A DNA stretch of 64,000 nucleotides from Pseudodesulfovibrio thermohalotolerans (GTDB lineage Bacteria > Desulfobacterota > Desulfovibrionia > Desulfovibrionales > Desulfovibrionaceae), in contig NZ_CP120635.1 of assembly GCF_021353295.2 (NCBI RefSeq), positions 497,501-561,500 of the forward strand, in the 5' to 3' direction. Positions 20,192-30,807 of this stretch are shown in pieces (position 1 is the stretch's first letter; each line of letters starts with the position of its first letter). Under the pieces are notes generated by a model. That model was not told where the DNA came from. It ran no database searches and saw nothing but the letters and a program-made list of their open reading frames with translations. The position numbers and the translations under genes are program-made.

Positions 20192-20875
20192 ATGAACGCA
20201 TTTCAAATGGCTCCGGCGTCGACCGTAATGACGCCGGAGCCGACCCTGAACCCTCCGGATTCAAGCGATTTTCTTCCCACGACCCTGCACCAGTTCGCTT
20301 TGTCCCTGGGCAACGCCATCGACGCCAAGGACCCGCATACCTCGATGCACTCCGACGAGGTGGCTGAAGTTTCCTGGGCATTGGCTCTGGCCATGGGGAT
20401 TCCGCCGGGCAGGGCGGCCGCTATACATGTTGCCGGGCACCTCCACGACATCGGGAAGATCGGCGTCCCCGATTCGGTGCTTGGGAAAAGATGCCCCCTC
20501 ACCACAGCCGAATGGCAGGCCGTGCGTCATCACCCCGAGGCGGGAGCCGCCATTCTCGAACCCGTGGCCGCACTCAACCGCCTCGGTGTGGTGGACATGG
20601 TTTTGCATCACCACGAGCGGTGGGACGGCACAGGGTATCCACACGGCCTCAAGGGGACGGCCATCCCGCTTGGCGCGCGCATCATCAGCGTGGCCGATTC
20701 GCTTTCCGCCATGCTTCAGGACAGGCCTTATCGTCCGGCCCTGACCATCGACAGAGCGTGCCGCGAGATCGATCGGTGCGCAGGCTCCCAATTCGATCCC
20801 CGGGTGGTGGACGCCTTCCGCCTTGCATCCGGAAATATCCTTCGGCTCGTGTCCGCCCCTTTGGCCTGCGGGTAA
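20192..20875 (+). CDS. HD-GYP domain protein, probable cyclic-di-GMP phosphodiesterase
   Basis: A 227-aa single-domain HD-GYP protein without an attached receiver. The metal-binding HD motif is in HLHDIGKIGVPDSVL, then VRHHPEAGAAIL, and the signature HHHERWDGTGYPHGLKG leads into IPLGARIISVADSLSAM. All expected His/Asp ligands and the GYP triad are present, so activity is plausible. About 45 residues precede the domain and look unstructured. It overlaps functionally with the upstream TPR gene only by position; substrate specificity is inferred from the family. Confidence 0.88.
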   Translation: MNAFQMAPASTVMTPEPTLNPPDSSDFLPTTLHQFALSLGNAIDAKDPHTSMHSDEVAEVSWALALAMGIPPGRAAAIHVAGHLHDIGKIGVPDSVLGKRCPLTTAEWQAVRHHPEAGAAILEPVAALNRLGVVDMVLHHHERWDGTGYPHGLKGTAIPLGARIISVADSLSAMLQDRPYRPALTIDRACREIDRCAGSQFDPRVVDAFRLASGNILRLVSAPLACG

Positions 20876-21088
20876 AATCCCCGAATAACATTTCACCCAC
20901 GGTGTTTCGGTCCCGTTGTGACGCCGGGGCGCGTTCCCGAATTCCGTCCGGGGAGCCTCTTGAGAAAAGGGTTTCCCGGCGAGTGCCGGGTCGCGTTCCG
21001 TTCTTCTCTCGGGTCAGATTATCATTCATCCTCGGAAACCGGCGTGCTACCCGGGGTGGCATGGCGAAGCCTTGCCGGAGGAGGACTA

Positions 21089-22048
21089 GTGACGCAAACC
21101 GATATTCTGCTTGAAGCGGGAACCAATGAACTTGAGATCATCGAGTTCTACATGGACGAGGCTACATCCGACGGGGTGGAGCGGCGGTATTTCGGGGTGA
21201 ACGTGGCCAAGGTCCTGGAGGTGGTGGAGGCCCCGCCGGGACTTGAGGGGTCGGAAGCCGCGTCACATCCGAGTTTTCTCGGCACGATTCCTTTGCGCAA
21301 CCTGATCCTGCCCGTGGTTGACCTGGGGGTATGGCTTGAGATGCAGAGATCGCCAGCCGGGAATGAGCCGATCATCGTCACTGAGTTCAACGCCGCGATA
21401 ACCGGCTTTCTGGTCACGGGGGTGACGCAGATTCATCGGGTTTGTTGGGCCGATGTTGAGCCGCCCAGCCGGTATGTTGCGTCCATGGAGAACAACTGCA
21501 TCACCGGAACGGTCAAGATCGGGGACAGGTTTGTGCTCATGCTCGACCTGGAGCAGGTTCTGGCCGATCTGGATGAGCAGGGCCGCGGCGATTCCGAGCC
21601 ATTGCCGAGGGTTTCCGGAGAGCGGTACAGGGCACTGGTGGCGGATGACTCCACCTCGGTGCGCCAACTGCTTGAGACCAATTTCAGCCGGTGCAATTTT
21701 GAAGTGACCATGGCCCGGGACGGTGCCGAAGCGTGGTCCATCCTCGAATCGATCAAGGCCAAGGCCGGGGCGGAGGGCGGAAGCCCGCTGGATTATCTGG
21801 ACGTGGTGGTCTCGGACGTGGAAATGCCCCGGCTGGACGGCTATACCCTGACCCGAAAGGTAAAGGAGGACCCTGTCCTCAAGGCGTTGCCCGTGGTCCT
21901 TTTCTCTTCGCTCATCTCCGAGTCCGTCATGCACAAGGGTAAAGCGGTCATGGCGGACGCGCAGGTCACCAAACCCGAATTCAATGGATTGGCCGAGAAG
22001 GTCGTCGCTCTGATTCGCGACTGGGGCCGGGAAGAACGGACCGCCTAG
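21089..22048 (+). CDS. cheV: Chemotaxis coupling protein CheV (CheW-receiver fusion)
   Basis: A 319-aa fusion of a CheW-like domain (about residues 10-165; FGVNVAKVLEVVEAPPG, IPLRNLILPVVDLGVWLEM, FVLMLDLEQVLADL) and a response-regulator receiver (about 180-315; ALVADDSTSVRQLLETNF, DVVVSDVEMPRLDGYTL, PVVLFSSLISESVMHKGK). It should couple chemoreceptors to CheA and allow adaptation by phosphorylation of the Asp in VVSDVEMP. I chose GTG 21089 because GGAGGAGGA precedes it; upstream in-frame extensions lack homology. No other che genes are near. Confidence 0.92.
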   Translation: MTQTDILLEAGTNELEIIEFYMDEATSDGVERRYFGVNVAKVLEVVEAPPGLEGSEAASHPSFLGTIPLRNLILPVVDLGVWLEMQRSPAGNEPIIVTEFNAAITGFLVTGVTQIHRVCWADVEPPSRYVASMENNCITGTVKIGDRFVLMLDLEQVLADLDEQGRGDSEPLPRVSGERYRALVADDSTSVRQLLETNFSRCNFEVTMARDGAEAWSILESIKAKAGAEGGSPLDYLDVVVSDVEMPRLDGYTLTRKVKEDPVLKALPVVLFSSLISESVMHKGKAVMADAQVTKPEFNGLAEKVVALIRDWGREERTA

Positions 22049-22326
22049 CCGACCACCTCGTCAAGCTGCTTGCGCAGAGTGGACAGGCCGCAGGAGTGGT
22101 GCATGTAAACCGGCACATCCTTGCCGCGCACGGCGTCGAGCACGTCCTTGCGCGCCTTGTGGGACACCTTGTTGGTGAACATGACCACGAAATCCACTTC
22201 GCCCAGCGCCTTGGAAATCTTTCGCTCCTTTCCGGTAAAGTGCTTCAGCTTCACCCCGTTGCGTTTTGCTTCGGAGACATATTCCTTTTTAAGCCGGTCC
22301 ATTCCGCCAATCAATGCTGCGCACAT
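22045..22326 (-). CDS. DUF2325 domain protein under a candidate Fur box
   Basis: A 93-aa protein of the DUF2325 family, with ALIGGMDRLKKEYVSEAKRN at the N-terminus and VDFVVMFTNKVSHKARKDVL plus the ending YMHHSCGLSTLRKQLDE. The conserved His-His-Ser-Cys-Gly near the C-terminus suggests a metal or redox role, but no function is established. The start at 22326 follows the first strong Met; a longer reading would translate the Fur box. Its 3' end overlaps the cheV stop by 4 bp on the opposite strand. Confidence 0.8.
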   Translation of the reverse strand: MCAALIGGMDRLKKEYVSEAKRNGVKLKHFTGKERKISKALGEVDFVVMFTNKVSHKARKDVLDAVRGKDVPVYMHHSCGLSTLRKQLDEVVG

Positions 22327-22347
22327 ACTGTCCTCTCTGTGTTGATA

Positions 22348-22365
22348 TTGAAAATCGTTTTCAAT
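22348..22365. promoter_or_regulatory. Candidate Fur box upstream of the DUF2325 gene
   Basis: TTGAAAATCGTTTTCAAT is a palindrome with arms TTGAAAA / TTTTCAA. It lies 22 bp upstream of the DUF2325 start codon, where a repressor could block transcription. The same arms occur at 19716-19733, so two loci about 2.6 kb apart share the operator type. Confidence 0.7.
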
Positions 22366-22424
22366 AAATACAGACAAGCGAGGCGGGTGTCAACAGCTTC
22401 GCCGAAAAAATGTTTCGATGAAGC

Positions 22425-22620
22425 GGAGGGGAAAAAAGGGGAAGCCGAAGGGGCAAAAAATGCGGAGTGGTAGTGGAATAGGGGTGAAATGGGGACAGAA
22501 GGGGGAGGATTAGGCAAAAAAAGGATGGGAAATGAATGAAAGGGGAAAAATGGAGGAAAAGGGAGGCGGAAAATGGCTGGAAGGGGAAGGAAAGGGCGGA
22601 AAGGTGTTGGTGGCGCGGGT
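22425..22620 (+). other. Purine-rich (G/A) intergenic tract
   Basis: The plus strand across this ~195-bp stretch is almost all purine, with many GGGGAAA and GGAAAGGG runs and few pyrimidines. It separates the DUF2325 gene from the beta-helix protein gene. I find no coding sequence; the short ORFs here are low-complexity Pro/Ser/Phe readings. It may be a simple-sequence expansion. Confidence 0.7.
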
Positions 22621-22649
22621 TTTCGGCAGTATAGCGCTTGCGTTGGCCG

Positions 22650-23957
22650 TTATCGAGTTGGGGGCCAGGTGTCGTCTTCCGGGTCCGCTTCCGGCAGGGA
22701 ACATGCGGGGCAGTCGACCATGCGGTTTCCCTGGCCGTGGTCGATGAGCGATGTGATTTCGCCCACAACCACGTTGACCCGTCCGCCCAAGAGGACCTGT
22801 CCTTTGACGCCGGAAAAAAGCCCCATATCCGTCCAGGCAAATGTGTTGGCCGTGGCGGTGAGCGCCTCAAAGGGATAGCAGAACAGCGCGTAGTTGGCCC
22901 GGCCCCGCACCCTGTTGTTCGCGAAGAAGCCGCGCGAGCCGGTCTGGACCACGCCGCGCGCGCTTCGGCCTCCGGCCATGACAATATCGTTGCAGGTGAC
23001 CACCAGATCATTGCTGTAGAGCAACATGCCGGTGGAGTTCTCTCCGCGCCCTTCGATTCGGTTGCCGGTAATGACCATGCGGTTGTTCCTTGAAAAATCG
23101 GACCCGCCGGTGGTGTCGAAAAACCATCCTGCGACAATCCCATTGGGGCCGAATTTATTCGGATAGGCTATGCCGTCATCGTCCGTTGCGATGTGGTTGC
23201 CCTGGATGCGGATGAATCCCTTGCCATCGTTGCCGAGGGCGTTGTCCAGGATTTCGATGCCGTTGCGCGAGACCCGGTTGATGACATTGTCGCGGAGGGT
23301 CATCTCCGCGCCCCATGTCCAATCCGCGAGTACTCCGTACCCGGCGGTGTCCTCCGGGTGGTCGTTCATCATTTCCAGCCGGTTCCTTTCGATGAGCACC
23401 GTGCCCGTGACTGCCCGCTTGAGCGCGTCCTTGGGGTGGATCAGTCGATTGCCGATCACTATTCCCGCCTGGAAAGGCAAGGTCTCATCCGGCGTGCGTC
23501 CGATGGCCGCCTTCTGCGGGGCGACGTTTGTGACCAGGCACCCGCCGATCTCCAGGCCGCCCGCATAGGCGAAGTGCAGGGGGGTGCCCTTGGCTCCGTC
23601 GAAGTGCAGGTTGCGGACCACGATGAGCGGGCCGTTGTCCGCCGGGGGCGCAACATCGGAGGGGAGCGGGGAGTATAGGGTCCAGAAACCGCCGGAAATG
23701 GTGGTCAGGGGTTCGCCTGCGCCGTCGAGCTGCCCCAGGATACGCACGGCCTTGCTGATCCTGGCGCGGCCCTCTGAGCCGAAATTGAAGTTGCCCCGCA
23801 GTCGGATCGTTCCGCCCTTGTCCAGTGCGGCCTGCACGTTGGGCACGTCACGGGACGGGTTGCCCGTGCCCGTGACAACGATATCCGCCGCCAAGGCCGG
23901 GAACGGCGAGGCAAGCAGCAGGCACACGGCCAGGAGAAGGTGGAACGTGATTTTCAT
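22650..23957 (-). CDS. Secreted right-handed parallel beta-helix protein
   Basis: A 435-aa exported protein beginning with a signal peptide (ITFHLLLAVCLLLASPFPALA). The mature part repeatedly shows short strands with Asn/Gly turns (GNRLIHPKD, IERNRLEMMNDH, LRDNVINRVSRNGIEIL, IQGNHIATDDDGI, ITGNRIEGRGEN), typical of the parallel beta-helix (NosD/pectate-lyase-like) fold. No catalytic residues can be assigned. Enzymes of this shape often act on polysaccharides, but a binding role is equally possible. The Met at 23957 was chosen because it starts the signal peptide. Confidence 0.8.
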   Translation of the reverse strand: MKITFHLLLAVCLLLASPFPALAADIVVTGTGNPSRDVPNVQAALDKGGTIRLRGNFNFGSEGRARISKAVRILGQLDGAGEPLTTISGGFWTLYSPLPSDVAPPADNGPLIVVRNLHFDGAKGTPLHFAYAGGLEIGGCLVTNVAPQKAAIGRTPDETLPFQAGIVIGNRLIHPKDALKRAVTGTVLIERNRLEMMNDHPEDTAGYGVLADWTWGAEMTLRDNVINRVSRNGIEILDNALGNDGKGFIRIQGNHIATDDDGIAYPNKFGPNGIVAGWFFDTTGGSDFSRNNRMVITGNRIEGRGENSTGMLLYSNDLVVTCNDIVMAGGRSARGVVQTGSRGFFANNRVRGRANYALFCYPFEALTATANTFAWTDMGLFSGVKGQVLLGGRVNVVVGEITSLIDHGQGNRMVDCPACSLPEADPEDDTWPPTR

Positions 23958-24002
23958 AAACAGGAAATTACCCGCTTTGACCGAAGCTTGCAAACCCCGG
24001 CG

Positions 24003-24557
24003 TCAGTAGCCTTGCCGGAATTCCGAAGTGCGTCGGCCTTGCTCCCGGAAATTTCGGTTCCGCGCGTTGAGCTTGTCCTGTTCGTACACGGCTACGGCCA
24101 CGGCCCCGCACACCGCGTCGAGGTCCGCTCCGCCCGTTCGGATTGCCTTGATCTGCGCCTTGAGCGCGTTGGCAAGTATGCGCTGGTCCGCCCAGGAGGG
24201 GTATCCGCTCCAATATTCGGCCGCTTCATCGCCACGGCCCAGCTTGGCGGCCGCATAGCCCGCATTCAGAAACGCGTCGGGGATTTCCTTGCGCGCCACG
24301 CATTCGCTCAGCACGCGCAGGGCATCCTCGTTTCGGCCCACGCGGGTGTAGCACACGCCCGCCATGACCAGGTGCGAAGGTCGGACCTCGCGTCCTTTGG
24401 CGGCTTCGTTTGCCAAATACGCGTCATAGGCCGCTGCGCCCGTGTCGAAATATGTCTCGGCCTTGGCGAAGTCGCCCCGCGCCTCGGCCGCGCGGCCGCG
24501 TTCGAAGTTCTTTCTGCCTTTGGTTTCAGGCCGTACCAGCTTGGATAGAAATGACAT
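24003..24557 (-). CDS. TPR-like hypothetical protein
   Basis: A 184-aa cytoplasmic protein with helical repeats (GRAAEARGDFAKAETYFDTG, LVMAGVCYTRVGRNEDALRV, FLNAGYAAAKLGRGDEAAEY). The second half is charged and ends in an Arg-rich tail (NFREQGRRTSEFRQGY). It reads divergently from nothing obvious and ends 45 bp before the beta-helix gene on the same strand, so the two may form an operon. Function unknown. Confidence 0.7.
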   Translation of the reverse strand: MSFLSKLVRPETKGRKNFERGRAAEARGDFAKAETYFDTGAAAYDAYLANEAAKGREVRPSHLVMAGVCYTRVGRNEDALRVLSECVARKEIPDAFLNAGYAAAKLGRGDEAAEYWSGYPSWADQRILANALKAQIKAIRTGGADLDAVCGAVAVAVYEQDKLNARNRNFREQGRRTSEFRQGY

Positions 24558-24599
24558 GATCGGATACTAGCGGTTTGCGGACAGGAGGACAAGACGTGC

Positions 24600-24890
24600 C
24601 CGTTTCGGAACCGGGGCGCTGCCCCGGACCCCGCCAGGGAACCTTTTGAAAAAGGTTCCCTGGACCCTCCAAAACTTTTTATGTCGCCTTCGGCGAAGGT
24701 TTCCATTCAATGAATTGATTTGGTTGCGCGGGCATTTGGGTTTGCGGGCAAACGGCAGTTCAACACTGTTGAACAACCCGCGAAGCGGTATAAAAAGTTT
24801 AGGAAAAGGAGGGGATAGGGGTTCGGGGAAGGGGAGGAAAGAACCCTTTTCAAAGGGTTTTCCTCCCCTTCCCCCGGCCGCCGGAGGCAT
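24600..24890. repeat. Inverted repeats and simple intergenic sequence
   Basis: Between the TPR gene and groEL lie several inverted elements: CCAGGGAACCTTTTG / AAAAAGGTTCCCTGG near 24636-24665, and GAACCCTTTT / CAAAGGGTTTTCC near 24841-24862. No gene is visible. The first element resembles intergenic repeats I associate with Desulfovibrio genomes, which is a recollection and not a search result. Confidence 0.55.
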
Positions 24891-24925
24891 AAAAAGGCGG
24901 ACGCGCAACGCGCGTCCGCCTTTTT
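24891..24925. terminator. Intrinsic terminator of the groESL operon
   Basis: A 15-bp stem (AAAAAGGCGGACGCG / CGCGTCCGCCTTTTT) with a 5-nt loop lies 20 bp beyond the groEL stop codon. T-tracts on both strands make it bidirectional. Confidence 0.92.
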
Positions 24926-24945
24926 TATGGTTCTGTTTGCGCGGA

Positions 24946-26535
<1,590 letters not shown>

Positions 26536-26688
26536 TCAGAATCCTATGAAATGTGAGTGTCAGAAATTATTGCCGTTGTCGGTCCAACCGTTTGGATGGG
26601 GCCGCGTGCAGGGGCCTGGGGGAATCGGGTCTTGAGCGCGGTCTTTCCGCGCCGGTTCGTCTCCCCGGCCGCAACGCGGCGAACGGTT

Positions 26689-26949
26689 TTAGGCGAACAC
26701 GCCGAGGATGTCGTCCTCACGCATGATGATGAGATCGTCGCCGTCCATCTTGAATTCGCTGCCCGCGTACTTGGCGAACAGGACGATGTCGCCGTCCTTG
26801 ACGGTCTTGCACTCGGGACCGGCGGCGATGACGATGCCGTTCTGAGGTTTTTCCTTGGCGGAATCCGGGATGTAGATGCCCCCGGCGGTCTTTTCCTCTT
26901 CTTCCTTCCTCTGGACGATGACACGGTCATTAAGCGGTTTCAAACCCAT
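26689..26949 (-). CDS. groS: Co-chaperonin GroES
   Basis: An 86-aa co-chaperonin forming the heptameric lid of GroEL. Recognised by [20 protein letters not shown], the mobile-loop [14 protein letters not shown], and [20 protein letters not shown]. The Met at 26949 gives the standard N-terminus; an in-frame extension upstream is not conserved. The 208-bp region upstream (26950-27158) holds the operon promoter; I did not find a CIRCE element there. Confidence 0.96.
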   Translation of the reverse strand: MGLKPLNDRVIVQRKEEEEKTAGGIYIPDSAKEKPQNGIVIAAGPECKTVKDGDIVLFAKYAGSEFKMDGDDLIIMREDDILGVFA

Positions 26950-27158
26950 GAAAAGTCTCCTTATGATGTCTTCACCGCAAGCTTGGCGGCGTGTGTTTCG
27001 ACTGGGCCAAGAGATAAGTACGTGGCGCACGGTGTCAACAGTTTCGGCGGATATTTTTCCGGGTCTTCGGGCGGCGCGGTTGAAATTCGGGCCGAAGCGG
27101 AGTAACTATGTAATGATAGGAAAATCAAATAACCAAGGTAAACGGGAGCGAACACGAC

Positions 27159-28631
27159 ATGGAATCCTCTCTGCAACGGCTGGTGGTGGTATCCAATCGC
27201 CTTCCCGTCGCCCTCAAGAAAGAGGCGGATGGCTGGAAGCTCAAGCAGGGATCTGGCGGGCTCGTCACGGCCATGGCCCCGGTGCTCAAGAACCGGGGCG
27301 GCATGTGGATAGGCTGGTCCGGTGCGGCGGAACCCGAGGCGGACATGGAGGAACTTTTCTCTGAATTCACGGAGGAGGCGGGGTACGAGCTGTGTACCGT
27401 ACCCCTGACCCGGGAGGAGGTGCGGGGGTATTACGACGGTTTTTCCAACGAGATCATCTGGCCGTTGTTTCATGATTTGCAGAGCCTCTGCCGTTTTCAT
27501 CCCCGTTACTGGCGGACCTACCTGGACGTGAATTTCAAGTTCGCCGAGGCCGTGGCCCGGCGGTCGTCGCCTGACGACTACATCTGGATTCAGGACTACC
27601 ACCTTATGCACCAGGCTTTTTTCCTCAAGTCCATGGGCGTCAGGCGCAACATCGGTTTTTTTCTGCATATCCCCTTTCCCCCGCCGGACATATTCATGAA
27701 GCTGCCCTGGCGGGCCAAGCTGATTCAGGCCCTGACCGAGTTCGATCTGGTGGGGTTCCAGACAATTCAGGACCGGCGCAATTTCACGGCCTGCCTGCAC
27801 CGGCTCATGCCCGAGGCCAGGGTCGAGGGGCGGGGTGCGGTGGTTACCGTCAACATGAGCAACCGCTCGTTCCGGGCCGGGGCTTTTCCCATCTCCATCG
27901 ACTACGCCCAATTCTCGGAGATGGCCGCGCGCCCCGACGTGGTCCAGAAGGTTTTCGACCTCAAGGAGGCGTTGCGGCACCGCAAGATCATTCTCGGCGT
28001 GGATCGGCTGGACTATACCAAGGGCATCCCGGAGCGCATTCGGTCCATCCAGACCATGCTGCGCCGCTACCCCGATCTCATGGGCAAGGTGAACTTTGTC
28101 CAGATCGCGGTGCCGAGCCGCGAAGAGGTGGACGAATACAAGGATCTGAGAACCGAGATCGAGCAGTTGGTGGGCCGGGTCAACGGCGAGTTCTCTTTTC
28201 CCGGATGGGTGCCCGTGCACTACCATTACCGGAGCCTGCCCCATGACGATCTGGTGGCCTATTACGCGGCAGCCGACGTGGCCCTGGTCACGCCGTTGCG
28301 CGATGGCATGAACCTGGTGGCCAAGGAGTATTGCGCCTGCAACAACAAGGGAAACGGGGTGCTGGTGCTGAGCGAGTTCGCCGGGGCCGCGGCCCAGCTT
28401 CAGCGCCATGCCTATCTGGTCAATCCCTATGACGTGGAAGGGATCGCCAAGGCGCTGCATCGCGTCTTGTACTGGCCCAAGGAGGAGCGCAAGGCGCATA
28501 TGTCCAAGCTCCGCGAGCAGATTCGTCGCAACAACATCTTCCGTTGGGTGGACTCCTTCCTCAGGGCGGGCATCGCCAAGTCGCTGGAAGATTTCCCCGC
28601 AGTGGAGACCGTCCACTTCAACAGGGTCTAG
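27159..28631 (+). CDS. otsA: Trehalose-6-phosphate synthase (GT20)
   Basis: OtsA joins UDP-glucose (or another NDP-glucose) and glucose-6-phosphate into trehalose-6-phosphate, a compatible-solute and stress pathway. The 490-aa GT20 enzyme has the N-terminal [11 protein letters not shown], the GGLVTAM motif, the [15 protein letters not shown] segment that binds G6[17 protein letters not shown], and the nucleotide-sugar site [14 protein letters not shown]. No trehalose phosphatase (otsB) is adjacent, so dephosphorylation must be encoded elsewhere. The next gene starts 3 bp after its stop. Confidence 0.94.
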   Translation: MESSLQRLVVVSNRLPVALKKEADGWKLKQGSGGLVTAMAPVLKNRGGMWIGWSGAAEPEADMEELFSEFTEEAGYELCTVPLTREEVRGYYDGFSNEIIWPLFHDLQSLCRFHPRYWRTYLDVNFKFAEAVARRSSPDDYIWIQDYHLMHQAFFLKSMGVRRNIGFFLHIPFPPPDIFMKLPWRAKLIQALTEFDLVGFQTIQDRRNFTACLHRLMPEARVEGRGAVVTVNMSNRSFRAGAFPISIDYAQFSEMAARPDVVQKVFDLKEALRHRKIILGVDRLDYTKGIPERIRSIQTMLRRYPDLMGKVNFVQIAVPSREEVDEYKDLRTEIEQLVGRVNGEFSFPGWVPVHYHYRSLPHDDLVAYYAAADVALVTPLRDGMNLVAKEYCACNNKGNGVLVLSEFAGAAAQLQRHAYLVNPYDVEGIAKALHRVLYWPKEERKAHMSKLREQIRRNNIFRWVDSFLRAGIAKSLEDFPAVETVHFNRV

Positions 28632-28633
28632 CC

Positions 28634-28867
28634 ATGCTCGTTCTCAAATGCGCCGATTGCCGCCGCAAGCTTTGGAAGTATTACAAGATCGGACAGGGCG
28701 AAGTGCACCGCTGCCACAAGGACCGTATCCACAAGGTCTGGAACATGGAGGAACGGGAGGGCAAGGTCTTCTGCCCCTGCGGCCGCGCCGTGGGCATCGA
28801 CAGGGGAAACTACTACACCATGGACAAGAAGGCGTTTACCTACAAGGGCACCAAAACCAACGGTTGA
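28634..28867 (+). CDS. Small zinc-ribbon-like protein
   Basis: A 77-aa protein with two cysteine pairs, LKCADCRRKLW near the start and FCPCGRAVGIDRG in the second half, and a basic middle (HRCHKDRIHKVW). The spacing suggests a zinc ribbon. The ATG at 28634 lies just after the otsA stop, so the two are probably co-transcribed. I do not recognise a named family; the function is unknown. Confidence 0.7.
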   Translation: MLVLKCADCRRKLWKYYKIGQGEVHRCHKDRIHKVWNMEEREGKVFCPCGRAVGIDRGNYYTMDKKAFTYKGTKTNG

Positions 28868-28916
28868 CAGGTGGCCTGTTTTTCGGAAAGCATATATATA
28901 TGAATGCAATGTAACC

Positions 28917-29408
28917 ATGAACAGGGAGTCCGCCTTGAAGACCCGCATCTTTCTTTTCGTCCTGATGCTGATGGCGTGCTCGACCACCGCCGTTGTGGCC
29001 GCCGAACAGGCCCAGCCCGCCGGGGATTGCGGCGCCATCCCCTGGGGCGCGCCCATTTCCGCCGTGGAAGAGATTTCCTATTCGCACTCTTCCGGCGGGG
29101 TTAAGTATTACAACGAGAACAAGGCCGAGCCGTGCGGTTTGTTCGCCGTTCAAGGCGCGAACGTCACCTACGGTTTCCGGAAGGGCGGGCTGTACGTCGT
29201 GCTGATGGAGATCGCCCAGGCAAAGGACCTGAAGCAGGTGCTGGGTACCCTCATGGAATCCTACGGGCTGCCCGATCACAAGAAGGTTGACGGCTGGGAC
29301 GAGTACCGTTGGGAGACCGACGACCTGCGGGTCAAGCTCAAGAGCCAGTTCGTCACCGACCGCATCAAGATCGGGATGTACTACAAGCCGCTGGCTCTGA
29401 AGGAATAA
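28917..29408 (+). CDS. Exported hypothetical protein
   Basis: A 163-aa protein with a signal peptide (TRIFLFVLMLMACSTTAVVA), where MACS could alternatively be a lipobox. The mature part is about 130 aa with two conserved-looking cysteines (GDCGAIPWG, EPCGLFAVQG) and an alpha/beta pattern ending RIKIGMYYKPLALKE. I do not recognise the family. It is followed by an intrinsic terminator. Local codon usage supports a real gene. Confidence 0.65.
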   Translation: MNRESALKTRIFLFVLMLMACSTTAVVAAEQAQPAGDCGAIPWGAPISAVEEISYSHSSGGVKYYNENKAEPCGLFAVQGANVTYGFRKGGLYVVLMEIAQAKDLKQVLGTLMESYGLPDHKKVDGWDEYRWETDDLRVKLKSQFVTDRIKIGMYYKPLALKE

Positions 29409-29431
29409 CGGTCCCCTCGGCCAATCCGCGA

Positions 29432-29459
29432 GGCCGCCCCGTCCGGGACGGCCTTTTCT
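29432..29459 (+). terminator. Intrinsic terminator
   Basis: AGGCCG and CGGCCT form the outer stem with CCC/GGG inside, followed by TTTTCTT. It terminates the 28917-29408 transcript before the DUF697-like gene. Confidence 0.8.
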
Positions 29460-29511
29460 TCCTCCGCTTGCCTTTCGCCCCGCGGGACGTATCTTGTGCA
29501 TGGAGGCACCC

Positions 29512-30807
29512 ATGTCGAAACAGATGAAGAATTTCCTGACCATCGCCGGGATCATCGTTTTGGGGGCGTTTCTCGCCTTTCTGTACGACTGCATCACCGG
29601 GCTTGCCGATTTCGCCGGACGCATCAATCCTGCTCTGGCCCCCTGGGTCTTTTGGGTGCTTTTGGCCGTGGTGCTCGGCTCTCTGGGCTGGTGGGCCTCT
29701 CTCGTGCTGGTCCGGCCCCGGCCGCTTCTGGTCCACGCCGATCCCACGCCCGAGGAGATGGAACGCTTCCGGCGCGAGCTGGTGAAGCGTCTGTCCAGGA
29801 ACCGCATCCTCAAGAACGAGGGTATGGCCGTGCGCGACGAGGAAGACCTTGAAGCCGGGCTCGCCGTGCTCAGACAGAAGGCGGACGATGAAATTCGCTC
29901 CACCGCCAAGCGGGTGTTCATCGGCTCGGCCGTGTCCCAGAACGGGCGGCTGGACACCCTGGTGGTGCTTTTCCTCATTTCGCGCCTGGCTTGGCGCATT
30001 TCCAAGCTCTATGCCCAGCGCCCCCATTACCGGGAGCTGGTAAACCTGTATGTGAACATCGCGGTGACGTCGTTTCTGGCCGGTTCCATCGAGGAGTTCG
30101 GCATCGAGGAATATGTGCACGAATTGATGGGGCCGCTGGTGGCCGGGTCCGCCCTGGGAGCCATGCCCGGAGCCGAGGCCGTGGCCGGGACCGTGACCAG
30201 CTCCATCCTGAGCGGTTCCACCAACGCGCTTCTGGCCATGCGCTGCGGCATCGTGGCCCGCAACTACATGAGCCTCGACCTGGCTCGGCGCGGGGCCATG
30301 CGGCGTTCCGCCACCCTGGAGGCGGCGCGTATGTTCATGTCCATCTCAAGCGAGACCGTGACCCAGGTGACAAAGTTGCTGGTCAAGGGCTCCACCAGGG
30401 CGGTCACGGGCGGGACCAAAAAGGCCTTTGTCAGCGTGGGCAAGTCGGTGACGGGCGCGGCCGGTTCCGTTGGCCGGACCGTGTCCGGTGCGGCCGGGGC
30501 CGTGGGCGACGGGGCGAAGAGCGTGGGGCGTGGGGTCACGGATACCACTCGTTCCGTGGTGGACGGCGCGGACCGGGCCGTGGGCAAATGCGTCGGGGCC
30601 GTCAAGGGCTCGGCGCGTAAGGTGCGTGACGCGGCGGGAGCGGCCGGGCGTGCTGTCGGCAAGGCCGGGAAAGGCGTGGGCGGCGCGGCCGGTTCGGCCA
30701 AGGACGCATTGCGCTCCACTGGTAAGTCCGTGGAAAAGGGCGCACGTTCGATTCGCGATGCGGTGCTGCGCCGGAAGAAGGGGAAGGATTCGCCTGAAGA
30801 CGGCTAG
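29512..30807 (+). CDS. DUF697-like membrane protein with Gly/Ala/Lys repeat tail
   Basis: A 431-aa protein. Two N-terminal transmembrane segments (MKNFLTIAGIIVLGAFLAF and APWVFWVLLAVVLGSLGWW) precede a cytoplasmic linker. A helical hydrophobic domain then resembles DUF697 (AKRVFIGSAVSQNGRLDTLV, ISKLYAQRPHYRELVNLYVN). The last ~130 residues are low-complexity repeats of Gly/Ala/Ser/Val/Lys (for example GKSVTGAAGSVGRTVSGAAG), very basic. Start chosen at ATG 29512 with GGAGGC upstream. Function unknown; the tail resembles LEA or nucleic-acid-binding repeats. Confidence 0.7.
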   Translation: MSKQMKNFLTIAGIIVLGAFLAFLYDCITGLADFAGRINPALAPWVFWVLLAVVLGSLGWWASLVLVRPRPLLVHADPTPEEMERFRRELVKRLSRNRILKNEGMAVRDEEDLEAGLAVLRQKADDEIRSTAKRVFIGSAVSQNGRLDTLVVLFLISRLAWRISKLYAQRPHYRELVNLYVNIAVTSFLAGSIEEFGIEEYVHELMGPLVAGSALGAMPGAEAVAGTVTSSILSGSTNALLAMRCGIVARNYMSLDLARRGAMRRSATLEAARMFMSISSETVTQVTKLLVKGSTRAVTGGTKKAFVSVGKSVTGAAGSVGRTVSGAAGAVGDGAKSVGRGVTDTTRSVVDGADRAVGKCVGAVKGSARKVRDAAGAAGRAVGKAGKGVGGAAGSAKDALRSTGKSVEKGARSIRDAVLRRKKGKDSPEDG

